Positions 1-7,304 of a stretch of DNA of 27,719 nt are shown here, piece after piece. The notes under the pieces were generated by a model. The model made no database searches, had not been told where the DNA came from, and saw only the letters and a list, made by a program, of their open reading frames with translations. Source of the stretch: Candidatus Gastranaerophilales bacterium (GTDB taxonomy: Bacteria > Cyanobacteriota > Vampirovibrionia > Gastranaerophilales > Gastranaerophilaceae); assembly GCA_900769355.1 (NCBI GenBank), contig CAAGGG010000037.1, forward strand, positions 1 through 27,719, in the 5' to 3' direction. A program made the translations under genes and the position numbers. Every line of letters begins with the position of its first letter. Position 1 is the first letter of the stretch.

Positions 1-210
1 AAATGCGGGAGAGGGGTGTGTAACAATACATTTTTTCCGAAACAGACTTTGCCTCTATGCCTCTTGGCATCTTTGCATCTAAATCAGCCGAATTTAAAGC
101 TACCCGTCCCTCGTGACGCTTGCCCCCCCCCCGAGGAGCGTGCCGCTCCACCCGCCAATCAGGTGGCTTTTCATTTTTAACAATTCTTGCATAATACAAT
201 CTTTTTTCAT
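1..210 (-). CDS. 5' end of a frame-interrupted, probably pseudopilin-type gene (poly-G leader), runs off the left edge
   Basis: Seen: an ATG at 210 (minus) sits 8 nt after a good Shine-Dalgarno (AGGGAG, 219-224) and downstream of a promoter-like pair. The frame reads MKKDCIMQELLK, then KSHLIGGWSGTLLGGG, and after a run of 10 G (complement of 123-132) it stops at TAG (100-102), giving only 36 aa. One extra G would move translation into a frame that is open from the tract to base 1. The GWSGTL peptide and G tract are nearly the same as in the leader of the pseudopilin at 19304-20205. Inferred: this is the start of a second pseudopilin whose prepilin motif would lie outside the window. That motif is not visible here, so the product is a guess. 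The interruption could be real phase variation or a homopolymer miscount. Confidence 0.45.
123..171 (-). repeat. palindromic leader repeat with G10 tract, copy 1
   Basis: About 48 bp nearly identical to 20122-20170. On the minus strand it holds two adjacent hairpins, CCACC/GGTGG and GAGCG-GCA-CGCTC, followed by C(T/C)TC and a run of G (10 here, 9 in the other copy). It lies inside a reading frame in both places, encoding SHLI-x-GWSGTL-x-GGG. Confidence 0.75.
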
Positions 211-234
211 AATATTGGCTCCCTATCCATATTG

Positions 235-303
235 TCAGGCTGTGCCTGAGCAACTTTTCTATTCTTATAAACTCATTTTACCATATTTTCATAAACATTT
301 CAA
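235..303 (-). promoter_or_regulatory. promoter and leader hairpin for the left-edge minus-strand gene
   Basis: On the minus strand TTGAAA (298-303), a 17-bp spacer and TAAAAT (275-280) form a good sigma-70-type promoter, with a TG one base before the -10. The predicted transcript starts near 268. Between that point and the Shine-Dalgarno lies a perfect 6-bp hairpin, TCAGGC-3-GCCTGA (235-249). Confidence 0.6.
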
Positions 304-312
304 CCAACCAAC

Positions 313-343
313 AAAAAATGCACCTCTTTCGAAGTGCATTTTC
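313..343 (-). terminator. rho-independent terminator of the HU gene
   Basis: Inverted repeat AATGCAC (317-323) / GTGCATT (334-340) followed on the minus strand by a T run (complement of 313-318). It sits about 25 bp past the HU stop codon. Confidence 0.75.
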
Positions 344-365
344 TAAAATTTTTAAGTTCAAAGAA

Positions 366-641
366 CTATTTGTTTACAGCATCTTTGAATTTTTTACCTG
401 CTGAGAATGCTGGAACTGTTGTAGCAGCAATTTTCAATTCTTTACCAGTTTGTGGGTTACGACCGATTCTAGCAGCTCTTTTTCTAGCTTCAAAAGTACC
501 AAAGCCTACCAATGTAACTTTTTTACCTTTTGCAACTGTTTTTTGAACTGTTTCAATCAAAGCTCCCAAAACTTCAGCAGCTTCTTTTTGAGTAACACTT
601 GCTTTTTTAGCGATTTCTTGTACTAATTCTTCTTTGTTCAT
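366..641 (-). CDS. hup: HU family DNA-binding protein
   Basis: Small basic histone-like protein of about 91 aa, the usual HU length, that bends and compacts the nucleoid as a dimer. The N-terminal helices (NKEELVQEIAKKASVTQKEA) and the family signature GFGTFEARKRAARIGRNP in the middle, with the DNA-contacting arm and its RNP tip, are clear. The ATG at 641 is preferred over the in-frame GTG at 644 because AAGGAG lies 7 nt upstream of it. The gene is monocistronic, with its own promoter (675-702) and terminator (313-343). HU and IHF subunits share this fold; the lack of IHF-specific features and the single copy in the window favour HU. Confidence 0.95.
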   Translation of the reverse strand: MNKEELVQEIAKKASVTQKEAAEVLGALIETVQKTVAKGKKVTLVGFGTFEARKRAARIGRNPQTGKELKIAATTVPAFSAGKKFKDAVNK

Positions 642-674
642 CACAAAACTCCTTCTTCTTTTTGTACAAAAACT

Positions 675-702
675 ATTATAACCAATCCTTTTTGAAAATC
701 AA
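675..702 (-). promoter_or_regulatory. promoter of the HU gene
   Basis: Minus strand TTGATT (697-702), 16-bp spacer, TATAAT (675-680). It would give a leader of about 30 nt before the HU start. Confidence 0.6.
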
Positions 703-791
703 GCCTTTTAACGTTTTTTAACACTTTTTTACATACAAAACGTACAAATGAAGGAATTTGTTTTACAAAAAGTAATGATTTTTTACTTATT

Positions 792-821
792 TTGGGCAAA
801 TTTTCATGGTTTTGATATAAT
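792..821 (+). promoter_or_regulatory. candidate promoter of the glycosyltransferase-apt pair
   Basis: A perfect TATAAT (816-821) lies about 28 bp before the start codon. The -35 (TTGGGC, 792-797, 18-bp spacer) is weak. Confidence 0.5.
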
Positions 822-849
822 GTTTAGGTAGTTAAATGGGAGTATGCAA

Positions 850-2331
850 ATGAAAGAACGAATTTTATTATTTACCATTGTTTTTGGACTTGGAGTTTTT
901 ATATACATCTTTCAGAGCTACTTTAATACGGTGTGGGGACTTGCAATTTTATGTGTGCTAATGGCCGTTTACGTATTATTCATGAATCTTTCATATAAAC
1001 TACAAAAAAGAAAATTACAAAAATATCCACAGGTTATAAATGAAAATTATAAGCCGTTTGTTTCTGTTTTAATTCCGGCACATGATGAAGAATCTGTTAT
1101 CGGAAATACTGTTCAAAATATTTTGAGCATGGATTACGAAAATTTTGAAATCATCGTAATTGATGACAGAAGTTCTGATAATACAGCATCAGTCATAAAA
1201 GACTTGGAAGCAAAGTATGAAAAGGTTACTGCTTTAATCCGCCCGAAAGACGCATTTCCAGGGAAATCCGCAGTTTTAAACGACGCTTTCAAAATTGCTA
1301 AGGGTGAAGCAATTCTTGTATTTGACGCAGATGCAACAGTTGAACCGGATTTTTTATCAAAACTTATTCCGCATCTTGAACCAAAAGATGTTGGCGGAGT
1401 TCAGGCAAGAAAAGTTATCCGCAACAAAAACGTAAATATTTTGACAAGATGTCAAAACAACGAATACACGCTAGATACTTATTTTCAAGTCGGAAGAGAT
1501 TCTGTAAAAGGAGCTGTTGAACTTCGTGGAAACGGAGAACTTTTAAAGCGTCAAGCAATCGAAGATATCGGTGGCTGGAATAACTATACAATTGTTGATG
1601 ATTTAGACATGTCAACAAGAATGCATATTAAAGGTTGGGATATCAGATTTTGTCCTGACGCAGTGGTTTACGAAGAAGGCATTATATATTTAAGACCACT
1701 TTACAGACAAAGAAGAAGATGGCTGGAAGGTACAATCAGACGCTATTTAGAATACTCAGGAGCTGCACTTTGTTCTCGCGACATGTCGCTTCGTGCAGGT
1801 TTGGATATGATGGCGTACATTTCAGAATTCATAATGCCCGGTTGGTTTTTAATGGAAATCCTGATTCGTGGCTTTAAAGTTGTTGCAAAACAAGCACCAC
1901 CGCACATGCTCTATTCTTCAATTTTTATCGGGTGCTTAATCGGATTTGGCTTTTTCTCCGCTGCAAGATATGCTCTAAGACGATACGATTACATGCCAAG
2001 GCTAGATGCAACGTTTGAGGCACTACAAACATCAGTTTACCTTCTTGTAATATGGTTTCCGCTCGTTCTTTATATCTGCTTTAAGATATTGTTCATGAAA
2101 AAAGATATGAACTGGGGTAAAACCGCTCACGGTCTTGTCCAAGAGGAAGAGGCAAGTATAAAAGATTTCATAAAAAAAGAACTTGAAAAAACTAAAGAAT
2201 ATACAAAAGAATACACTGAAAAATATCGAGAAAAACTTAAACAAATCCTTGCAGAAAAGGCATTTTATGGGGATTTGAAAATTTCAGATAAGATTAACTT
2301 TAATATAAATAGCAAAAAAGGAGAAAAATAA
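850..2331 (+). CDS. membrane glycosyltransferase, GT2 family
   Basis: A 493-aa family 2 glycosyltransferase of the processive, membrane-embedded type (cellulose or poly-N-acetylglucosamine synthase-like). Two N-terminal membrane segments (about 4-22 and 29-45) precede the GT-A domain. Visible catalytic motifs are IPAHDEE and VIDDRSSD (nucleotide binding), DADA (159-162, metal), VDDLD (249-253) and RQRRRW (286-291, the QxxRW-like acceptor motif). Several membrane segments follow, then a charged, probably coiled-coil tail (about 440-475). The ATG at 850 is chosen over the one at 844 because GGGAG is 7 nt away. Its stop codon abuts the apt start. The sugar and acceptor cannot be read from sequence: an exopolysaccharide synthase or a glycolipid glucosyltransferase (a GT2 protein makes glucosyl-diacylglycerol in cyanobacteria) are both possible. 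Confidence 0.85.
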   Translation: MKERILLFTIVFGLGVFIYIFQSYFNTVWGLAILCVLMAVYVLFMNLSYKLQKRKLQKYPQVINENYKPFVSVLIPAHDEESVIGNTVQNILSMDYENFEIIVIDDRSSDNTASVIKDLEAKYEKVTALIRPKDAFPGKSAVLNDAFKIAKGEAILVFDADATVEPDFLSKLIPHLEPKDVGGVQARKVIRNKNVNILTRCQNNEYTLDTYFQVGRDSVKGAVELRGNGELLKRQAIEDIGGWNNYTIVDDLDMSTRMHIKGWDIRFCPDAVVYEEGIIYLRPLYRQRRRWLEGTIRRYLEYSGAALCSRDMSLRAGLDMMAYISEFIMPGWFLMEILIRGFKVVAKQAPPHMLYSSIFIGCLIGFGFFSAARYALRRYDYMPRLDATFEALQTSVYLLVIWFPLVLYICFKILFMKKDMNWGKTAHGLVQEEEASIKDFIKKELEKTKEYTKEYTEKYREKLKQILAEKAFYGDLKISDKINFNINSKKGEK

Positions 2332-2865
2332 ATGGCTACACAAACAATCATTGATGTAAAAAGTAAAATCAGAGATATAAAAGATTTTCCAAAAGAAGGA
2401 ATTATTTTTAGGGATATAACAACAGCTTTGAAAGACGCTGAAACATTAAAAGTAATCGTTGATTATCTTTGCGAACAATTTAAAGATGTAAAAATCGATT
2501 ATATTGCAGGTATTGAAAGTCGTGGATTTATTTTGGGCATGCCAATGGCTTACAAGATGGGAATCGGATTTGTTCCGGTTAGAAAACCTAACAAATTGCC
2601 GGCTGCAACTTATTCTCAAGAATATGCACTTGAATATGGTACTGATAAAATAGAAATTCACCAAGACGCTTTCCCGCAAGGTGCAAATGTTCTTGTAGTA
2701 GATGATTTGCTTGCTACAGGCGGAACCGCAGAAGCTGCTTGCAAGCTTGTAAAAAAAGCAGGTGCAAACCTTGTTGGCACAGCATTTTTAATCGAATTAA
2801 CAGCACTAAACGGAAGAGATAAACTTGTAGATTCTCCAAAAATTGTTTCTATGTTGCAATATTAA
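2332..2865 (+). CDS. apt: adenine phosphoribosyltransferase
   Basis: Cytosolic purine-salvage enzyme converting adenine plus PRPP to AMP and pyrophosphate. At 177 aa it has the normal family length. Visible motifs are the N-terminal IRDIKDFPKEGIIFRDIT stretch, GIESRGFILG, and the PRPP-binding loop VLVVDDLLATGGTA (about 120-133) with its paired aspartates and glycine-rich turn. The start codon directly follows the TAA of the glycosyltransferase gene and has AAAGGAG inside that gene's end, so the two are probably co-transcribed. The pairing has no obvious functional logic. Confidence 0.97.
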   Translation: MATQTIIDVKSKIRDIKDFPKEGIIFRDITTALKDAETLKVIVDYLCEQFKDVKIDYIAGIESRGFILGMPMAYKMGIGFVPVRKPNKLPAATYSQEYALEYGTDKIEIHQDAFPQGANVLVVDDLLATGGTAEAACKLVKKAGANLVGTAFLIELTALNGRDKLVDSPKIVSMLQY

Positions 2866-2881
2866 TATATAATATTTTTGA

Positions 2882-2910
2882 TGGGGCGATACTTTCGCCC
2901 CACTTATTTA
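2882..2910 (+). terminator. probable terminator after apt
   Basis: Strong hairpin GGGGCGA (2883-2889) / TCGCCCC (2895-2901) with a 5-nt loop, 17 bp after the apt stop. The following CTTATTTA is only a poor T tract, so termination may be partial. Confidence 0.6.
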
Positions 2911-2953
2911 AGAAGAAGGGCTGCAAGGTAATAAGTTATCAAAGGAGAATAAA

Positions 2954-3739
2954 GTGAATATAAGTGCAATTAATGCAGCGCCACATAATAATAGCAAAAG
3001 AAGTGCTCAAATTTCTTTTAATGGTTGTGTAGATAAGTCATTTATAAAATTAATTGATGCTGCAACTCAAAATTCCATAAAGCAGGTTGTGGACATGTTT
3101 AATCATAATGTTGAAAAAATAGAACCTGCTGAGATAAGAAGAATTAAGTCTATTGGTGAAAACACAAAAGAATTAATAAAAGAAGTAATGAATCGGTTTC
3201 ACCCTAAAACTGTTTTGACAACAAATGGTAAAGAATCAATTATTAAAAATACAGCCACAGATACAAAACTTCATTTTATAAGTTTTTCTAACTGCTCAAC
3301 AGATACAGGTATTCCCTGTGATGGATTAATTGATATTTTTGAACCTGTTTATTCTATGCCAAAAGGCGTTGAGCTAAATGATATGAATTATGGAATGACA
3401 GATTTAAGCAAGCTGAATTATTCACATCTGGAACAGTTACAAAGATTTGCGCAAAAATTAGCAAAAATCGGAGATCCTCAATTGATTGATGGAGCTTTGT
3501 TTGATCTGCTTTCAAAAAAAATTGTTAAAAAGGCTGGTAAATTAAATATATTTGATAGACTTTTTGTTGGTCTGAAAGCGAAAAAGGCAGATAAATTAGC
3601 ACCAGAGTTTGGAAGGTCGGTAGGCTGGGTTGAAAAAGTTAAATCCATTCGAGCAGAAGCAAGGAAGCAATCTGCAATAAAAAAAGTAGTTACTGTCGAA
3701 AATAAAAAAATTGCAGAACAAATTTTAAAAGAGCAATAA
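2954..3739 (+). CDS. hypothetical protein, 261 aa
   Basis: Not recognised. A GTG start at 2954 is supported by AAAGGAG 6 nt upstream. The N-terminus (MNISAINAAPHNNSKRSAQISFNG) is low-complexity and Asn/Ser-rich. The body is mixed alpha/charged, with no signal peptide, no membrane segment and no enzyme motif that I can name. The C-terminal third (about 195-261) is strongly basic and probably helical, rich in Lys/Arg and Ala. It is a single-gene unit between two terminators. Composition matches its neighbours, so nothing suggests recent transfer. It could be a lineage-specific cytosolic protein; the basic tail would allow nucleic-acid contact, but that is speculation. Confidence 0.75.
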   Translation: MNISAINAAPHNNSKRSAQISFNGCVDKSFIKLIDAATQNSIKQVVDMFNHNVEKIEPAEIRRIKSIGENTKELIKEVMNRFHPKTVLTTNGKESIIKNTATDTKLHFISFSNCSTDTGIPCDGLIDIFEPVYSMPKGVELNDMNYGMTDLSKLNYSHLEQLQRFAQKLAKIGDPQLIDGALFDLLSKKIVKKAGKLNIFDRLFVGLKAKKADKLAPEFGRSVGWVEKVKSIRAEARKQSAIKKVVTVENKKIAEQILKEQ

Positions 3740-3743
3740 AAGC

Positions 3744-3783
3744 AATAAGCCCAAACCGAGATACGGCGAGGGTTTATTTTTTG
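3744..3783 (+). terminator. rho-independent terminator
   Basis: AATAAGCCC (3744-3752) pairs with GGGTTTATT (3770-3778) with one G-U pair. An inner CCG-AGATA-CGG hairpin caps it and a T run follows. Confidence 0.85.
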
Positions 3784-3995
3784 ATTCGTATATGTATCAA
3801 AAAATAAATATCTACTATACAAAAATACATAATTATGCTAAAATATACTCAGATGTAGTATAGGTAAATATTTTTTGGAAATATATGCAATAAAATCAAC
3901 TTAATATTCAAAAATAGATTGTAGCTCGATAGGATATATGTATCGAGCATTGCGTGTATTATTAAAAAATAGAAAAGGATAAGGTATAAAACTTT
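3784..3995 (+). promoter_or_regulatory. AT-rich rny leader region with an 8-bp hairpin
   Basis: A gene-free, very AT-rich stretch. A perfect inverted repeat GCTCGATA (3924-3931) / TATCGAGC (3941-3948), loop 9 nt, lies about 48 nt before the rny start and is not followed by a T run. A -10-like TATACT is at 3844-3849 without a convincing -35. The rny ribosome site (AAGGATAAGG) is weak and 11 nt or more from the ATG. Confidence 0.5.
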
Positions 3996-5516
3996 ATGGA
4001 CTTTTTATTGATTATTGCGATTATTGCGGTAATAGCACTAATCGCAGCGCTGTTTGTCCAGCAAAGCAAAACTAAAGCTGTCATTCATTCTGTTGAAAAA
4101 GACAGAAAAGCTCTTATTGAAAAAGAAAAATTGCTCCTAAAAGAAGCTAAAATTAAAGCAATTGAAGAACTTCAAGATGATAGAGAAAAACTTAATGAAG
4201 AAGAAAGAGAAAGACGTCAAGAACTAGCAAGACAAGAACAAAAATTAGCAAAACGTGAAGATATGCTTGAAGATAAAATTCAAGAATACACAGAAAAAGA
4301 CCTTCAAGCTCAAAGAAAAATCGACGAACTTCTTGAAAAAGAAGATTATTTAGCAGAAATTGTTCAAAAGCAAACGACTGAATTGGAAAGAATTTCAGGC
4401 ATGTCTGCAGAAGATGCCAAAACAATGCTACTAGAACAGCTTAAACATGACTTGGCACAAGAACAAATGCAATTAATCCGTGAAAACGAAGCCAAAATAA
4501 AAGAAACATCTTTAGAAAAAGCGAAAGAAATCCTATCAACAACTATGCAAAGATGCATGATTGAACAAGTTGTTGAAACAACTGTTTCAGTCGTGGCCCT
4601 TCCAAATGACGAAATGAAAGGTCGTATAATCGGTCGAGAAGGTCGTAATATCAGAGCCTTAGAAACTTTGACAGGTGTTGATTTAATTATTGATGACACT
4701 CCGGAAGCCGTTGTATTATCAAGTTTTGATCCTGTAAGACGTGAGATTGCAAAACTTGCGTTGGAAAAACTTATTGTAGACGGTCGTATTCACCCCGTTC
4801 GAATTGAAGAAATGGTTGAAAAGGCTCAAGAAGAAATTGATAAAAAAATCTGGGAAGAAGGCGAAAACGCAGCTCTTGAAATGGGTGTTATGGGCTTAAA
4901 TAAGGAGCTTATCAAAACTCTTGGACGTCTTTATTACAGAACAAGTTACGGTCAAAATGTTTTGAAACACTCGCTTGAAGTTGGTCATATCGCAGGCATG
5001 CTTGCTGCAGAAATCGGTGCGAACGAAAAAATAGCAAAACGTGCAGGACTTCTTCACGATATCGGGAAAGCAGTTGACCAAACTCAAGAAGGAACACACA
5101 TTCAATTAGGAGTTGAAATTGCATCAAGATACGGCGAAAGATCCGAAGTTATTCATGCAATTGAAGCCCACCATGACGATGTTGTTGCAAATACAATTGA
5201 GGCTGTTCTTGTAAAAGTAGCCGATGCAATTTCTGCCGGCAGACCTGGTGCAAGACGTGATACATTGGAAATTTACATCAAACGACTTCAAAAAATCGAA
5301 GAAATCGTAAACAGTTTCAGTGGAATTAAACAGTCATTTGCAGTTCAAGCAGGTCGTGAAGTTAGAATTATCGTAGAATCAGAAAGATTTGACGACTTGG
5401 CATCACAAAAACTTGCTCGTGATGTTGCAAAACGAATTGAAACAGAACTTGATTACCCTGGACAAATCAGAGTAACTGTAGTTCGAGAATTCCGCACAAC
5501 GGAAATAGCTAAATAA
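3996..5516 (+). CDS. rny: ribonuclease Y
   Basis: Membrane-anchored endoribonuclease that starts mRNA decay in bacteria using an RNase Y-type degradosome. At 506 aa it matches the family length. Order of parts: one N-terminal membrane helix (about 3-22), a long charged coiled coil (about 25-190), a KH RNA-binding domain with the GxxG loop GRIIGREGRN (from residue 209), and an HD hydrolase domain with LLHDIGKA (His353-Asp354) plus the upstream HSLEVGHIAG helix. All key parts are intact. It opens a plus-strand cluster with ymdB, as in many Firmicutes, but here the two genes are separated by a 95-bp gap holding a heptamer-repeat element. Confidence 0.97.
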   Translation: MDFLLIIAIIAVIALIAALFVQQSKTKAVIHSVEKDRKALIEKEKLLLKEAKIKAIEELQDDREKLNEEERERRQELARQEQKLAKREDMLEDKIQEYTEKDLQAQRKIDELLEKEDYLAEIVQKQTTELERISGMSAEDAKTMLLEQLKHDLAQEQMQLIRENEAKIKETSLEKAKEILSTTMQRCMIEQVVETTVSVVALPNDEMKGRIIGREGRNIRALETLTGVDLIIDDTPEAVVLSSFDPVRREIAKLALEKLIVDGRIHPVRIEEMVEKAQEEIDKKIWEEGENAALEMGVMGLNKELIKTLGRLYYRTSYGQNVLKHSLEVGHIAGMLAAEIGANEKIAKRAGLLHDIGKAVDQTQEGTHIQLGVEIASRYGERSEVIHAIEAHHDDVVANTIEAVLVKVADAISAGRPGARRDTLEIYIKRLQKIEEIVNSFSGIKQSFAVQAGREVRIIVESERFDDLASQKLARDVAKRIETELDYPGQIRVTVVREFRTTEIAK

Positions 5517-5595
5517 GTGAAAAGTGAGAAGTGAAAAGTGAGAAGTCGATTACGTATTGAAATGACTACTCACTATTCACAATTCACCACTCACA
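5516..5595. repeat. heptamer-repeat inverted element between rny and ymdB
   Basis: Left arm (5516-5545) is a run of degenerate 7-nt units of AGTGAAA/AGTGAGA type. Right arm (about 5565-5595) is the inverse, ACTCACT, ATTCACA, ATTCACC, ACTCAC. The arms can pair into a long imperfect hairpin around a roughly 20-nt centre. The same units occur at 25588-25700 and 27588-27617. Confidence 0.8.
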
Positions 5596-5611
5596 GAGGA
5601 TAGATAAAATA

Positions 5612-6451
5612 ATGTTTGGTGATGATAAAACAATAAAAATTATATTTTTTGGAGACATGGTTGGCAGACCGGGGAGATTTGCTGTTCGGGATTATTTGTC
5701 TAAACAGCCCCAAAATGAAAAAGTTTCACAATTCATCATCGCAAACGTCGAAAATGCATCTCATGGTTTTGGTCTAACTGAAAAGAATTACAACGAAATC
5801 TCAGAATATGGAATAGATTGTATGACCGCAGGCAACCATATTTGGGATAAAAAAGAGATTTTTAACTACATCGATAGGGCAGACAAACTCGTTCGCCCTA
5901 TTAACTATCCTAATGGGACAGTCGGCAAAGGAAGTCGGATTTTCGAACTTTCTAATGGTATAAAAATTGGAGTAATAAACGTATTAGGCCGAGTATTTAT
6001 GGCTCCTGTGGATTCTCAATGGACTGTTGTAAAAGAGGAAATTGAACGAATAAAAGCAATTACTCCAATTATAATTGTTGATTTCCACGCAGAGGCAACT
6101 GCTGAAAAAATTTGTTTTGCGAGATTTTGCTCAGAACTTGGTGTTAGCGCGTTTTTCGGCACGCACACACACGTTCAAACCGCAGATGAACAAATTATAA
6201 ACGGCATGGGATATATTACAGACGCCGGTTTCTGTGGCACAAAGGAAAGTGTTATCGGAATGGAATACTCAACTTCCTTAAATCGCTTTACAACTGTTGT
6301 TCCGGAGCGTTATGACGTAGCAGATGGGAATGTCGTCCAAATTAATGCTGTTGAAGTTGAAATAGACTCAACAAGCGGGCATACTGTTGCTATAAGAAGA
6401 ATTTTTTGTTACGTAGATAAAGAGAAAAAGGAAGAGGAAAATGAAAAGTGA
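5612..6451 (+). CDS. ymdB: YmdB-family metallophosphoesterase
   Basis: A 279-aa member of the YmdB/TIGR00282 family, dinuclear-metal phosphodiesterases acting on 2',3'-cyclic nucleotides; the Bacillus protein affects biofilm and motility decisions. Metal ligands are visible in order: GDMVG (Asp15), NVEN (Glu47, Asn48), AGNH (Asn75, His76), DFHAEAT (His159) and GTHTHVQT (His195, His197). Neighbouring rny supports the assignment because rny-ymdB is a conserved pair. The 3' end overlaps the PHP gene by 11 nt, implying translational coupling. The C-terminal tail is Lys/Glu-rich. Confidence 0.93.
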   Translation: MFGDDKTIKIIFFGDMVGRPGRFAVRDYLSKQPQNEKVSQFIIANVENASHGFGLTEKNYNEISEYGIDCMTAGNHIWDKKEIFNYIDRADKLVRPINYPNGTVGKGSRIFELSNGIKIGVINVLGRVFMAPVDSQWTVVKEEIERIKAITPIIIVDFHAEATAEKICFARFCSELGVSAFFGTHTHVQTADEQIINGMGYITDAGFCGTKESVIGMEYSTSLNRFTTVVPERYDVADGNVVQINAVEVEIDSTSGHTVAIRRIFCYVDKEKKEEENEK

Positions 6452-7295
6452 TTTGCACATTCACACCCTTTATTCAGATGGTGTGTTCTCGCCCGAGAAA
6501 ATTGTAGACACCGCAATTGACGTCGGATTACAAGTAATTGCACTTACTGATCACGATAACGTTTTATCGTATCCGGTCGCCAAAGATTATTTAAAAAAGA
6601 CAAACAGAGAAGATAAATTGGAAATCATTCAGGGAATAGAAGTTAACACCCTTTACAAAAACTACGAAGTTCACATTTTAGGCTATTTTATGAATGTAAA
6701 CGACAACGATTTCCAAAGTATGCTAAAAACTCAGCAACAGGCTCGTGTTGAACAAGCTCTCGAAATTATCGATTTATTATCAAAAAAAGAAGGAATTCGA
6801 ATTAAATTCGACGATATAAAAAAACAAGTTGCAGAAGGGGGAAGTATAGGACGCCCTCACATTGCAAAAGCCATTACAAATGCTGGCGGAACGTCAAGCG
6901 TTATCGATGCTTATGCCAAATATATCCACGACGATTCACCTGTTTACGTTCAGAGAAAAACTGTTTCTCCGCAAGATGCTGTTGAAATAATCTATGATGC
7001 CGGTGGAATTCCTGTAATTGCGCACCCTCACGACATTGATATTGCAGAAGAACTTATTAAAAAACTTATGCAGTACGGTTTGCGAGGAATTGAAGCTTAT
7101 CACAGAAAACACTCACCTGCTTGTGTTGAATATTTTTCCTCAATGGCAGAAGAGCTTGGGTTGATTGTTACAGGTGGATCAGATTTTCACGCACCAAATA
7201 TTATGAACGGTCAAATCGTTCTCGGCAAAAATTTTGTTCCGGAATGGGTTTATGACAAGTTGATAGCAGAAAAAAAACGTATTGACATGGCGTAG
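6441..7295 (+). CDS. PHP-domain phosphoesterase (YciV/RNase AM-like)
   Basis: A 284-aa PHP-fold metal-dependent phosphoesterase. The four PHP motifs are complete: DLHIHTLYSDG (His6, His8, Asp13), LTDHDN (Asp37, His38), GIEVNT (Glu67) with HILGYF (His78), AHPHD (His195, His197) and GGSDFH (Asp248, His250). Length and motif order match the family that includes 3',5'-nucleotide bisphosphatase and RNase AM (YciV/TrpH), which trims RNA 5' ends. Overlap with ymdB and linkage to RNase Y fit a role in RNA or nucleotide turnover, but substrate is inferred. Confidence 0.88.
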   Translation: MKSDLHIHTLYSDGVFSPEKIVDTAIDVGLQVIALTDHDNVLSYPVAKDYLKKTNREDKLEIIQGIEVNTLYKNYEVHILGYFMNVNDNDFQSMLKTQQQARVEQALEIIDLLSKKEGIRIKFDDIKKQVAEGGSIGRPHIAKAITNAGGTSSVIDAYAKYIHDDSPVYVQRKTVSPQDAVEIIYDAGGIPVIAHPHDIDIAEELIKKLMQYGLRGIEAYHRKHSPACVEYFSSMAEELGLIVTGGSDFHAPNIMNGQIVLGKNFVPEWVYDKLIAEKKRIDMA

Positions 7296-7304
7296 AGGTA
7301 CATC

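Noticed and set aside
113..346. 77-aa plus-strand open frame over the left repeat
   Set aside because: It runs through the C10 tract, promoter and HU terminator of the minus strand; no ribosome site.
2882..2902. Hairpin after apt as a riboswitch or leader of the 261-aa gene
   Set aside because: A simple 7-bp stem close to a stop codon is better explained as a terminator.
5516..5595. CRISPR-like reading of the heptamer repeats
   Set aside because: Units are 7 nt with no spacers and form inverted arms; no cas genes are nearby.
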